Assembly (NCBI RefSeq): GCF_019112545.1
Contig: NW_025064886.1
Span: forward strand, 601,277 to 665,276
Direction: 5' to 3'
DNA from: Guyanagaster necrorhizus
Lineage: Eukaryota > Basidiomycota > Agaricomycetes > Agaricales > Physalacriaceae
Length of the DNA: 64,000 bases
The translations under genes and the position numbers were made by a program. The stretch's first letter is position 1; the number at the start of each line of letters is the position of its first letter. Below the pieces are notes generated by a model. The model ran no database searches and was not told where the DNA came from. It saw only the letters and a program-made list of their open reading frames with translations. This document shows, in pieces, positions 43,946 to 56,605 of the stretch.

Positions 43946-46900
43946 GTGATTTCACTGACCCAGCCCAACTAATAACAAGTGGACTGTCACTCTCAGCTGT
44001 AGAATGAACTGATAATATTTCTGTAGTTATACTATCTATGCCTAAATTATACATGCATTCAAATATACCCGACAGTATTACTTTTACTTTAGAATCACCT
44101 AAGGAACCAAAACGAGACACTCAACCACCGACATATGACTGAAGAAGGACAGAGAGTCCTAAAACAGGTGAGTCTTTATCTAAGGTTTGTCAAGCTCATA
44201 CTTTAAAAGAAACGCAATTGCCAACAGGCTGAACAGGGGTAGAGAACCCCACTAGTTGGCTAAAGCCATTTGAGACCAAATGGACTTGGTGGGCTATCAA
44301 AGATGCAAAAGATGAAAAAGCAGCAAAGGCAGTACTTAATAATTGGGTACACAGGATCTGAGCCGAGGAGATAGTCAACAACATGATTGCTGGAATGCGA
44401 GCTGCAGAATAACATTGAGCCCTAGAATGGCTCGATGAACTACATGGACTAAGAAAGTTCATCTGACGAACCAAAGATTCTGAACAAGACCTGGTAACCA
44501 AAGCCCAAATTGAAACACTTACCTCTCAAAGCACCCACACTGTCATGGCTCTGATTGACAGTGAATGCACCAGGAGTTCTATCAATTATGCCTTCATTAA
44601 CAAAAACAAACTTCCTACTTGAGTAACTGCAGCCCCAATTCCTGTTTATAATGCTAATGGGACAAAGAACCAAGTGAGATCTATAACTGAATACATAGAG
44701 CTCTGGCTCACTATTGAAGATCATTCTGAATGAATTGATCTTACAGTAACCAATTTGAGAACCAAGAAAATCTTTCTTGGTCATGATTGGTTAATACGAC
44801 ACAATCCACTGATCAATTGGAAAACCAGGCATATCATGTTCACATGATGTTGATGCTGGAAAATTCCCTTTGAATTGCCAGATGTAGAATCCAAAGATCA
44901 GTGAGATGAGGAAATGGAGGATGGTGAAACAATTCTCACCATTGACCTACGAAGAGCTATTAGCATTCAAGCAATACACTATGCTAATGACCTAGTGGCA
45001 AAAGCCAATGCCAGCAAGGAGGAGAAAACATTTGAGGAACTGGTACCAGAATAGGCATGGGATTATTGAGATCTATTTGAAAAAGAAAGTTTCGATGAAC
45101 TACCTGATTCAAAGCCCTGGGACCATGCTATCAAATTAATTCCCAACTCAAATGCCAATTTAGATTGCAAGTGCTATCCACTTAGCAATAATGAACAACA
45201 GAAATTGAATAAGTTTTTAGAAGAAAACTTATCCAGTGGAAGGATTCAACCATTAAAATCACCAATGGCCTCATTCTTCTTCTTTGTCAAGAAGAAGAAT
45301 GGGAAACTCTGACTGGTACAGGACTATCAGAAGCTTAATGAGATGATGATCAAGAATTATTACCCACTTTCTTTAATCTTAGAATTGATGAATAAACTCC
45401 AAGGTGCTAAATACTACACCAAATTGGATGTTCAGTGGGAGTATAACAACATGTGCATCAAAGAAGGCAATGAGTGAAAGGCCACTTTTTGAACTAACCA
45501 TGGTTTGTTTGAACTGATGGTTATGTTCTTTGGACTCACAACTTGCTGGCCACATTTCAGTGGATGATGAATGACATCTTTAAGAATCTCATCACTATAA
45601 AAAAGGTCACAATCTATTTGGATAACATTCTAATAATGTCTAAATCCAAAGAAGAATATTGATGACTAGTATGACAGGTACTAGAGTTGATGAGGAAGTA
45701 CCATCTCTTTCTCAAGACAGAAAAATATGAATTTGAGGTATTCAAAATAGAGTACCTCAGAGTCATTATCAGCAAAGGAGCCATCAGAATGGATTCCATC
45801 AAAATTGCTGGGGTAACCAAGTGGCCAGAACCAATGAAGAAGAAGGAACTGCAATCATTTTTAGGATTCACCAACTTCTACCAGTGGTTCATTCAGGACT
45901 ACAGCAAAATAGTCTGATCCATGATGCAATTAACCAGAAATTCCCCATGGATCTGGAGAATCTCACAACAAGTGGTGTTTAATGACCTTAAATGCTGCTT
46001 AGTCAAAGATGTCATCCTAGCCATATCAAGCCAGGACAGGAAGTTCAGGGTGGAAGCTGACTCCAGCAAAGGCACAATTAGAGCAGTGCTTTCACAAGAA
46101 CAGGATAGCAAATGGCAACCAGTCATCTTTATGTCAAAAGCTCTCACTGTGACTGAGTGCAACTATGAAATTTATGACAAGAAACTCCTTGCCATAATGC
46201 TGGCACTTGCTGAATGGTGGCATTACCTTATAGAAGCAGTCCAGACTTTCAAAATCTGGACAGATCACCAGAATCTGTGATATTTCTGACACTCTCAAAA
46301 GCTTAATCATCGACAAGCCTGATGGGTCATAAAACTATCACAATACAAATATATGTTACACCACAAGCTGGATGCGACAAATAAGAAAGCTGATTTTCTT
46401 AGCCAGAGAGCCAACTATGACCAGAGAGGGGACAACAATAAGGAAGTCATACTCTTACAACCGGAACACTTCCATGCCATGATTATACCTATGGAAGAAG
46501 AGGTGCACAAATGCATCAAGAGTGCAACTCGAGATCTATATAAATGAGATCAAAGGATCACTTTATCACTCAATCATGAGTGGAGACTGAAAAAGAAAGG
46601 GGGATTGATCTGTTATGATGGACAGATCTACATCCCAAAGGATCAAAGACTTTGTGGTGATATCATCATCACATGTCATGATTATGCAATGGCAGAACAT
46701 CTCAGAATCACCAAGACAAAGGAATTAGTTCTAAGGAAATATTAGTGGCCCAAGATGGACCAAGATATCACCCGATATATCAAAACATGCGAGGTTTGCC
46801 AATGAGGCAAGACTTTAACATAGCCCAGAGCAGCTCCACTCCACCCAAATGAGGTTCCTTTGTCACCATAGACCCACATCTCAGTGGATATAATAACCAG

Positions 46901-48245
46901 ACTTCCCAAAAGTAATAGATATGATGTGATTATCATCATAGTCAATCACTTCTTGAAGGCAATCATTCTGATCATCTGTTCAACAGAATTAACATCAGAA
47001 GGATGAGCAAAAATCCTATGAGACAAGGTCTATGCAAAGTATGGCATGCCTCAGATAGTGATTTCAGATAGAGGATCACAATTCATGTCTAAATTTCTGG
47101 ATGACCTATACCGACTTCTCAACATCAAACAAAATGCCTCTATGGTATATCACTCACAGATAGATGGCCAAACAAAATGGGCCAATCAAGAAATTGAAAA
47201 GTACTTATGACTTTTCATCAACTATCGACAGGATGATTGGACCAAGTGGTTAGCATTAGCTGGCTTCCAACATAATAACAGAGTACACTCAGCAACTGGC
47301 AGAACACTCTTCTTTGTCAACTATGGATGAAACCCACTAGTTGTGCAAAGTAAATGGGTACATACAATGACACCAGCATTATCGGATTTTGCAAAAACAA
47401 TGACAAAGATCCATGAAGAAACAAAGACAGCACTCAAAAAAGCTGCCTCAACAATGAAGAAACAATATAACAAACACTGTCATCCCACACACAAATATTC
47501 AACCAATGACAAGGTCTGATTGGATACAACAAACCTCCATCTGCCAAGACTCAAGCAAAAACTGGCAGACAAACAAACAGGGCCTTTCAAAGTCATCGTC
47601 AAAATCAGCAATTCCACATACAAGTTGCAGCTACCAACAACTTGAAAAGTTTATAATGTCTTCAATGAGATATTATTAACACCATACATTGCTCCAGCCT
47701 TTCCAAACCAGGAGCAACCACCTCCACCACCATCAGAACTCATCGATGAAGTGTTAAACCACAAAACATGAAAAGTCAAAGCACAAGGCAGAGGCATGAA
47801 AACAACTGTTGACTACCTAGTCAGCTAGAAAGGATATGGCCTGGAATCAAACCAATGGGTCAATGAAAAATATATAAATGTGAAAGAGATGATTCAAAAC
47901 TATGAGCACAGAATCAACAAGGTGGATGTAAAAGGGATCATGTTAAACATTATTCCTGATCAAATACATTCATCTGCCAACAGCAGAGGATATGATGATA
48001 TCAAAGAGAAGCTTTCATCAATACCTGCCAATACAATATAGGTTATAGAGGATGGAGATGCTGATGCTTCAATGGATGAGCCACAAATAGTGCATCAACA
48101 GGATCAAGGTATCTGCCATCTGCATTGCTACAGCCACAAGATATACAGCAAAGAGCAATCTGCAACTGAGGTTGGAGATGCTCACACTTCAACAATGGGT
48201 CCAGCAGATTGGCCACCTCCTGCTGATTGGGAAGACTTACTCTAA
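43942..48245 (+). pseudogene. pol of retrotransposon C with a C-terminal extension
   Basis: It starts in the -1 frame at the gag stop. Linker domain, protease (DSECTRSSIN), RT, RNase H ([31 protein letters not shown]), integrase and chromodomain (SNQWVNEKYINV) are in order. A one-base deletion in RT near 45540 shifts the frame. After the chromodomain the frame continues about 115 codons (47890-48242) with an acidic end (ADWPPPADWEDLL) before TAA at 48243. Elements A and B stop right after the chromodomain. Many TGA stops make it inactive. Confidence 0.88.
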
Positions 48246-48282
48246 CTTAACCATTGGGACAATGATCTTAAGGAGGGGGTAA

Positions 48283-48798
48283 TGTTACAATTTTTCCTCT
48301 TTTTCTTTTCTTTTTCCTTGAAAGTGACCCCTATCTTCGCTTAGTCAGGGTGCTTAAGCCAGCACTTAGGACTGTGGGAATGCTTAGCTCAGCAACTCAG
48401 TTGGTCATTGTTCTATTGCACTGCTGTGTGCTGTGAAGAGAGAGACAACACTCCTTTTGTCCTCAAAGGGCGGTGCAACTGCAACTGCAACAGCAGGACA
48501 ACAGCTTTTGTAGAGAGCCTGGCAACAGCAGGGGTAACAGCTCTATGACAGACAATAACTTTTGTGAATATTTATTAATAGCCAGATAACAGAACAGTAT
48601 TTAAGTAGCATAGCTCTCGCTGTAATACTCCAGCTTTGAGCTAAAGTTTATTCTCTACCATCCTATCTTAAGCAACTTGCAAATGCCTTAATCACACAAT
48701 GCTGATAGTGCATCAGTGAACTCTAACAGTATAACCTGAAGTATGAGGTTCTGTTAGTTTATCACATGTTATCAGTCATGTGGAGTTTGGGCTTAACA
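48283..48798 (+). repeat. 3' LTR of retrotransposon C
   Basis: 516 bp, TGTTACA...TTAACA, followed by the target duplication ATGTC at 48799-48803. Same length as the 5' LTR; differences are transitions only. Confidence 0.93.
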
Positions 48799-49027
48799 AT
48801 GTCGATCATAGTTGATAAAAAAAGAAGTCTTTTTTATTGCTGAGTAAACCTGATTATTATGCTGGAAGCTGGCCAGTGTGAGCCACTCTGTCCAATCATC
48901 CTGTGATAGTTAATGAACATGTGGAGATACTTTTTGATCTCTGATTAAGCATAAATAGGGCTTAAAGATAAAAGAAAATGGAAAAATCATAATATTACCC
49001 TCTCCTTAAGACTATCATCCTGATGGC

Positions 49028-52000
49028 TTAATTTAGAGATAATTCATATTCATGGATAGTGTCTGCAGCATTTATGTGTTTTTTATTTATTCATTGGTTG
49101 GATTCAGGGCTATAGCCCTTTCAACTGACAAGATAATCCATCATTGTTATTATTCTACTGTCTCACACTCAAATTTTTTGTAATTTGTGATTTAAAATTT
49201 GATTGATCTTATAATGTTCTTTATCATCAATTAAGTCAGAAGACAGAGATGGTGGTTATTCTTAATTGAGAAATACTGACATAATATAAGGAATAAGCAG
49301 AGATTCATTGAAGATATCATGGACCTTTCAATTGATTAGGAGATGTAATTTGTATACTAAAGTGCTGATCTTAATGACAATAAGGAAGGGTCCAGTTCAT
49401 TTGTCAGCCAGTTTCTGTTTTGATCAGAGCAGATGGAGATTGGTCATGTCCAGCCAAACTTTATCATTAATGTTATAGGTGTGGACTTGTGCATAGTGTT
49501 TGTTATAGTGTTTTTTCATAGTGTCAGCTATTATTTTTAAGGCAGTTTGAGTTTTTTTATGGATTTTTGATATGGTGAAGGTGAAATCTGAGAAGACAGG
49601 AGTGGTGGTGTGTGTGTGTTCAGTTTGAGAGACATTCAGATGATGATCATAGTTAATAAAAAATAGTGTTTTGCCTATGGTGAAATGAATCCTATTATTG
49701 TGTTGAAAGGCTGTAAGGGCTAGCTATTTGACTCAGTTGTCCTGTTGGTAATTAATAAATAACCAGAGGTACTTCTCAATCTCTTGATTAACATGCTCAG
49801 TTTGCCTATCTGTTTGTGGGTGATAAGTTATTGATGCATTTCATTGAATGTTGAGGAGTTTGTATAGATCATCCAAAAACTTAGAGATGAATTGAGGGCC
49901 TCAGTCAGAGATGATGACTTGAGGCATCCTGTACTTGGTGTATACTTTATCTCAGAGGATTTTGACCTATCTCTCAGATATTAATTCTGTTAAACACACA
50001 ATTAGGATGATCACTATGATTACATCATAGCTATTACACTCTGGTAGTCCAGTCATCATGTCTACAGATATGTGGATCTATAGTGATGTTGGAATCTTGT
50101 TTGGATAGAGTGGTGCAGCTTGTGATCATGTCAATGATTTACCACACTAACAGATTTTGCATCTCTTAATATAGTGTTCTATATCATATCCTATCTTCAG
50201 CCACTAGTACTCCCTTAAAACCAGCTCTTTGGTTTTGCTGATGCCAGAGTGACCTGCCATGGCATGATCATGACATGTGACAATGATCTCACTGTGCAGC
50301 CTCTCATCTTGTGGGATATAAATCTGTCCATTATAATAGATCAGACCTTCTTCTTTCATTATTTCTCACTCATAGTTAAGAGATGGAGCTACTTGTTGGT
50401 CTTATTTTTTATTGTCTCTTGTTGCACTTTTGATTTGCTCATATATTTTCTCTTCTGTTGGTATTATCATGATCCAGAAGTGCTTGGGCTTTAATAATGT
50501 TACTCTCTTATTATTGTTTTCCCTCTGATCATAGTCTGCATGTCAACTGAAGAGGTCAGCCTTCTTGTTAGCCATTTCAGCCTTATAGTGCAGAGTGTAT
50601 AGGTACTGGCTCAGTTCCATCATCTACTAAGCCTGTCATTGATTCAGTTTCTGCAGTTATCAAAAGTATCATAGGTTCTAGTGGTCCATCCAGATCTCAA
50701 AGATCTGAACCACACCAATCAGATAATATCATCATTGCTCTAAAGCAAGCATGATGGCCAGTAGTTCCTTGTTATATATTTCATAGTTTGGTTTGGTTAT
50801 AGTCAGGGCTTTAGAGAGAAATGTGACTGGTCACCATTTTCCAATTTGCTCTTGGAAAAGCACAGCTCCAATGGCCCTCTTGCTTGAGTCTGTCTTCACT
50901 TGGAATGTCTCTTCCTGCATTAAGATTGCTAGGGTTATATCTTTTACAAGCTGCTTTTTGAGGTCATCAAAGGTGATCTGCTGTAAAGGTTCCTATGACC
51001 AAGGTGCACTGCTGGTTAGCTGTGTTATAGGCTATATGATTTTGCTGTAATCATATATGAACTATTGATAAAAGTTAATAAACCTCAAAAAGGATTGAAG
51101 CTCCTTTTTCTTCATAGGTTTCAGCCATTTTATTACCCCAGTGACTTTAATTAGGTCTATATGGATACTTCCTTTGCTGATGGTTATACCAAGATATTCA
51201 GTTTCAAATACCTCAAATTTGCACTTCTCCACTTTGAGAAAGAGTTTATATTTCCTCATTAGTTTGAGGACTCATGGAACAAGTCATCAATATTCTATTT
51301 TGTCCTTGAATATGATCAAAATATTGTCCAAATAGATTGTAACTTTTCTGGTGGCAATGAAATCTTTAAAGATGTCATTCATTATCCACTAGAAAGTGAC
51401 AGGAGAGTTGGTCAACCTAAAGAATATAACTGTGAGTTCAAAAAGTCTCTGGTTAGTTCAGAAGGCTGTCTTTCATTCATCCCCCTTCTTGATGTGCATG
51501 TTGTTATATCTCCATCATACATCTAGCTTGGTGTAATACTAAGCTCTTCATAGTTTGTCTATTAGTTCTGAAATCAGGAGGAGCAGATAATGATTCTTGA
51601 TCATCATTTCATTCAGTTTTCAGTAGTCTTGAACTGGTCAGAGTTTGCCATTCTTCTTTTTAATGAAGAAGAACAGTGATGCCATCAGAGATTTTGATGG
51701 TTGAATGTGTCCACTAGTAAGGTTCTCATTCAAAAATTTATTGAGTTCCTGTTGCTTATAGTTGCCAAGTGGATAGATCTTGCAGTCTAGATTGGCATTA
51801 GTGTTGGAGACCAGCTCAATAGGATGATCCCATAGTTTTGGCTTCAATAACTCATTGAAGCTCTCTTTCTCAAATAAGTCCTGATAGTCCTGGGCCCATT
51901 CTGGTACCATCTCTTCAAACATCTTTTCTTTCTTTTTTGTATTGGCCTTGGCTGCCAAATTATTGGCATAATGAACAGCTCAAATGTAGATTGCCTTCTT

Positions 52001-52906
52001 TAGATTCACAGCAGAGATTGTTTCTCCATCCTCTATCTCTTCATCTCATCAATCTTCTGAGTCTTCATCTGACAATTTAAATAGAATTTTATAGCATTGG
52101 TAGCACATAAAGATAATTTGACCAGTTTTCCAGTTGATGAGCAGATTATATTAGATCAACTAGTCATGACTCAGGAAGATCTTTTTAGTTTCTAGGTCAG
52201 TTATAGCAAAGTCAATTCATTCAAAATGATTGCCAATAGTCAGTTGGAGTTTGACAAATTCAGTGATTAAGCCAGCTTGGTTCTTTGTTCTGTCTGCATT
52301 GTAAACTAGAATGGGAGCTGCTGTAGCTCAGGTTGGAAGATTGTGCTTATTGACAAAAGCACAATTGATTAAACTGCTAGTACAGCCACTGTCAATTAGG
52401 GTGATCACCACATGAGTGGTCTAATTGGTTAAGGTCTTGATTTGGGCCTTAGTTGTCAGATCTCATCCCAGAGTCTTTATTTATCAAATGTATCTCTGGG
52501 GTCCATGGAGTTCATCCAGCCACTCCAAAGCTCAACACTGTTGAGCCTTTCTCATCTCTTCCACCATTTCATTGATCACTTCTTTGACCTGGGCTTTATA
52601 TACTCAATTCTTGAGTATGGCTTTTGCTGCTTCTTCTGTTGGTGCTTCTTAAATAGCTCTCTATGTCTATTTGGTATTGAATGGTTTGAGCCACTTACTA
52701 GTGGGAGTCTCTCTCTCTGTTCAGCCTATGGGCTTTTGAGTTTTTTCTGATGGTTCCTCCAGAGTGCAAATAGTAGAAGAATTGGGTACATTCAAATGCA
52801 TTGATAATTTAGGCATATTAGTATTTACAGAGGTACTATTAGTCTAACCTATGGCTACTGCTTATATACTGTTCTGTTTCTTGGCCAATCCAGTAGGACT
52901 ATTTAC
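49028..52906 (-). pseudogene. pol of retrotransposon E
   Basis: Minus-strand reading gives protease (near 52350), RT (51958-51060, including FFFIKKKNGKL and an altered YLDD region near 51340), RNase H (near 50770-50930), integrase (near 49750-50350) and chromodomain ending with YELSLN at 49028. The frames are broken by TGA, TAA and TAG. Domain order equals that of A. Confidence 0.83.
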
Positions 52907-53830
52907 TGGTCAGCCCCCTTTTTTACTTCTTTGATCTTTGTATCTTTGCTGAGTTTCTCGGCTTCCTTTTGAAGTTCTGTGATCTGTGCTCATATATCTT
53001 TACAGGTTTATTTCTTCTTTGAGCAGTTCTTTGCCATGTGGCCCTTTTGCCTACAGTTGAAATACTTGCCTTCCTTCTTTATCTGATCAATGTTCATGGG
53101 CTTTCCAGCTCTGGTATATATAGTCTCTGTTTCTGTCTTCTGTATGCTATAATTTGATATGCTTGCTATTGATGATCTGACCTTGAGAGTGCTGGGCTGA
53201 TTGCTGATCTTCTGAGAGGCTGAAGATTAGTTTGGTTTTCAGTACTCCTGCAGATTTGATTATTCTACACTCTGCTGTTGCCTCTCTTTGTACATTTCAA
53301 TGATCCTCTTCTTCCAGGCATCATATTCTTTCAGGATGTTCATCTTGATGTCTGATACCATCTTGATGTAGGATGTGCATGCCTCTCATTTGAGGGTCTC
53401 AACCATTTATCCATCATCAGCAATATCATCTCTGATTCTGGTGAGCTTGGCAAGCCATTCTAACTCATCAAAGTACTTGGTGGCTGCCTTGTCACCTATC
53501 TGGAATTCCTTAATCTTTGATTTATAGACTTCTTGTACTGCTGGATTGATGAACTTGTCATTAAGCATCTGCTTAAAGACTGGCCAAAAGGGAAAATGGT
53601 GATGCTGGCAGATGGTAGAATAGAAGTTTGGCAAAATTAGGATCTATCATATCTTTATTTTCTCTTTGAGGTATGAGGCTGCAAATACAATCTTGTTTAT
53701 ATTGTTTTCCAAATATGTGACATAGACTTTAAAATACTGTTTGCAGTCTATGAGAAATCAGTCAATGTTATCAAAAGTGCTCTTGAAAGGTAAAGGTGTT
53801 CAAAGCAGAGCAGGTTTGCATTAGAGTATA
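52903..53830 (-). pseudogene. gag of retrotransposon E
   Basis: The capsid region on the minus strand includes FPFWPVFKQMLNDKF and YFDELEWLAKLTRI (53634-53407). A zinc knuckle near 53080-53030 reads KYFNCRQKGHMAKNC, with one Cys replaced by Tyr. The gag stop is TAA at 52905-52903 in the context CAGTAAATAG, matching the gag stop of the other copies. Confidence 0.8.
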
Positions 53831-56089
53831 GTGGTATTTTCAGAGAGAGCACCTATCAGGTTGAGCCACTCATTGAAGGGGGGCATTGCCAATTGGTTGG
53901 CAGTCTAAAGAATGAGTGCAGTGAATTGTCATTAGCAACAAAGCTTTCTTGAGGAGAAGCTTCCTTTTAGATGATGACTCCATTTCAGATAGTAAAGCTT
54001 AGCTTTACCATTTCTAGATTGTCTTGTACAGGGTCCTTTTCAGTTTCACTTTCTTTGGCCTTATCTGGCAGGAGTTGCCTACCAAGAAGTCAGCTTCTCC
54101 TATTAGTCCAGGGATTTCTGAAGCTGGCACTTTGGCTGATCAGCTGTTGTCAGATTTGAGATAGCTGAGTTGCTGAGGTTTGAACTGATGGGGTTGTGTA
54201 TGAGTACTTGCTTTGATAGGATTGGACTGACAGAACCATGTAGACAGCTCATTTAGTTGCTATAGATGGTATCTATAGCATTAGCTGAATATCAAACTTT
54301 GACTTGTAAGATGGAAATTCATTAAGTTGATCTTCAGAGTGCCTTCAGTTATAGACTGAAATGGTGTGTTTGATGGCAGAATACTGTAAAATCTCCTGCT
54401 GTTCAAGTGGTTCTGCATTAATATATAATTGTCCCATCTGCAATGCCAATCACTTGATATCACACTATAAAAAAGTTACTCCTTTTTTATACAAATCTTG
54501 ATATTCTCCTTCTCTTGCCCTCTATGTCTCTCTGTTCAATGCTTCTTTATTGACATGTTCTGTGGCATACTTTATAAAGTCTTTAAGATGATAGAGGCCC
54601 TCACTGCTGTCTCCATCCTCATGATCCTGAACCATGCTGCTCTCTTTCTCCTTATCATCCTCAAGAAGAAAACTGATAGACTGGTCAAAGATGCTCACTG
54701 TGGGTGATCAGAGTGTTGCTAGAGAGCTGGTTATGCTGATTGCTAGGCTCTGCTCCATTATTACTGTTAGTGGAGACAGGTTGACATCTTCAGCTACCAG
54801 CTCCAATTTCAGCATTATACTGAGTATCACCATACACTCATGCTACCTCCAGATTCTCATGATAGACTCAGAAGTTTCTGTAAAACTCTGAGTTGAAAAA
54901 TTGTCTGGCAGCCTGTCTCCTAAAGAAACATCAGAGACTGTAGTTGAGGATGTGAGTGTTGAGAGATACTCAAAGCCTGTAGGCATTGAGTATGGACTCA
55001 GCATCTAAGAGAATACTGTCAGAACTAAGAACACAGAGAATAAGAGGATTATTTTCTCTTCTTTCAGCCTCACTTTGAGTGACAGGGCTGGCTGGTTCTG
55101 TTCATGGATCAGTTGTTATACTGAGCTCATATCTGCTGGGGAAGGCAAATTCCAGGCATATGATCTCTCACTCACACTTCTGTCTTTGCCTCCTTCTGTC
55201 TTCCTGCTCCTTCTCATACTCTCACTGGGCTTCTGCTCTAGTATGCTTAGCAAGTTTTTCTCAAGCTTGCTCCAGGTCTGCTCAGGCTCACTCTTCTTGT
55301 CATTGCTGCTGCTGTCAAATGGCTGCATCATAATTGAAAAGGACCTAGAGATCCAAGTCTGAGAATATCCTCTAGATGATCTTATTCCTAGCTTTCTCTC
55401 CTCATCATTGGATGTCAGCTCTTTCTGACAGACTATTGCCTATCCCATAGCCATTATTGCCAAGAGTGGTTGGAGATGGTAGACTTTCTGCCAGAGTTGT
55501 GTAGAGTGAGTCATGTCCTAAGTGTGGTAAAATACTTTGGGATTCTGGAGCTATCTTAGGGACATCAAGAGAGTCTCTAGCATGGTTTTCAATCTCTGCC
55601 TCTCTCAGGATGATGAAAGGGTTGGGAGATAATGACTTGTTAAAGAAGCCCTTTAGAGAGATTCTTATCTTCATGATTTGAGATGGAGAGTGAGATCTAC
55701 AGGTTTCAAAAACCCATGAAGCAATTGTTACAGTTTTAGCTGTCTGGTCATCAGAGTCAAGAGAGATATCTATACTCTTTCTCTTTTTGAAGGTCCTCTA
55801 GATATGAGCTACTAGGCTCAGCTTTAGATATGGTTTCTGCCTCAGGCTGAAAGGAGGGTTGAAGAGTATTAGAGATGTTATAGAGAGAGAGGTCAGAGGT
55901 TACATTTCATAGAATGCATCAGATTTGCTGAAATTCTTGGTAGTGTCTGACTGCTCAAGTGGTGATAGATTAGCATCTCTGACAAAGTTAGATGATCACT
56001 AATAATACTAATAGCATTTCAATGATGGAAGCTAGTAGATCAAAGAAGTCTCATTTGAAGTTTGGGGATGATGGATTAATGAAGGACAT
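53830..56089 (-). pseudogene. ORF1 of retrotransposon E
   Basis: The minus-strand ATG at 56089 begins MSFINPSSPNF and leads into a hydrophobic stretch (DLLASIIEMLLVLLVII) and an AVRHYQEF block, aligning with the first 60 residues of A's ORF1. The rest is acidic and low-complexity, with several stops. This third, diverged copy shows that the hydrophobic segment is a lineage feature. Confidence 0.62.
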
Positions 56090-56147
56090 TCAGTTTCTTC
56101 TGCACCTATTGTGCATGAAGAAAGAAAAGTCTAAGCTTTAAGCTAAT

Positions 56148-56605
56148 TGTTAGATTCAAGCTGCACATGATTTTAGACACATGATAAACTAATATCACTT
56201 TGCACTTTGAGTGAAATGTCAGAGTCCACTATATGTGACTATTGATTGATATGCATCAAGGCCTTAGGATTAGCTTGAGAGTGGAATGATATAAAAGTAA
56301 ACTTTAACCTAAAGCTGGAGTATACCAGCAAGAGCTGTCCTACTTATATACTACAGAGCATCTGACTATAATTAAGACTACCTATTGTGTCTGCATTCAT
56401 TGCTGTGTCCATTGCTCTTGGACATCATTACAGTCTACAAAAAGTTTATTGTGCATCATTGAGCATTACTGTTGCATTGAAAGACAATGATTGACTAGAC
56501 TTGTTATGATGACTAAGCCTATCTCATAGTCCTAAGCACTGGATTAGCACCCTGACTAAGCATAAATAGAGGTTAAAAGTAAAAGAAAATGGAAAAATTG
56601 TAACA
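56148..56605 (-). repeat. 5' LTR of retrotransposon E
   Basis: 458 bp on the minus strand, starting TGTTACA at 56605 and ending at 56148. The minus-strand segment AGCTTTAGGTTAA (56316-56304) matches the complement of the primer site (56134-56146) at 11 of 13 positions. Confidence 0.87.

Larger units (their letters stand above)
40801..48798 (+). mobile_element. Ty3/gypsy chromodomain retrotransposon C, nested in D2
   Basis: Two 516-bp LTRs (40801-41316, 48283-48798), both TGTTACA...TTAACA, with target duplication ATGTC (40796-40800 and 48799-48803). Length 7,998 bp. Order: self-primer site TTAGCTTAAAGCT (41318-41330), ORF1, gag, pol with chromodomain and an extra C-terminal tail, polypurine tract (48270-48279), 3' LTR. 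It represents a subfamily distinct from A and B. All frames contain stops and at least one frameshift. Confidence 0.94.
40151..48935 (-). mobile_element. Fragment of chromodomain retrotransposon D2, split by element C
   Basis: The minus-strand fragment contains the chromodomain and the C-terminal part of integrase (40151-40800). After element C it continues with more integrase (48804-48935). Its 3' LTR is missing: the copy is cut next to the polypurine tract at about 40150. At the other end it is cut near 48935, within a stretch that also resembles the LTR of element E. It is therefore a doubly truncated relic. Confidence 0.72.
48937..56605 (-). mobile_element. Chromodomain retrotransposon E with a truncated 3' LTR
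   Basis: Read on the minus strand: 5' LTR (56605-56148), primer site (56146-56134), ORF1 from ATG 56089, gag, pol and only about the first 55-60 bp of a 3' LTR (about 48994-48937) before the D2 relic starts. Its left target duplication is lost, so it was trimmed or recombined after insertion. It is almost free of CpG. It appears to have inserted into, or now abuts, the protease region of element F at 56606. Confidence 0.85.

Noticed and set aside
55075..55362. Plus-strand open frames with hydrophobic content in element E
   Set aside because: They are antisense to the acidic low-complexity ORF1 region of the minus-strand element and reflect its composition.
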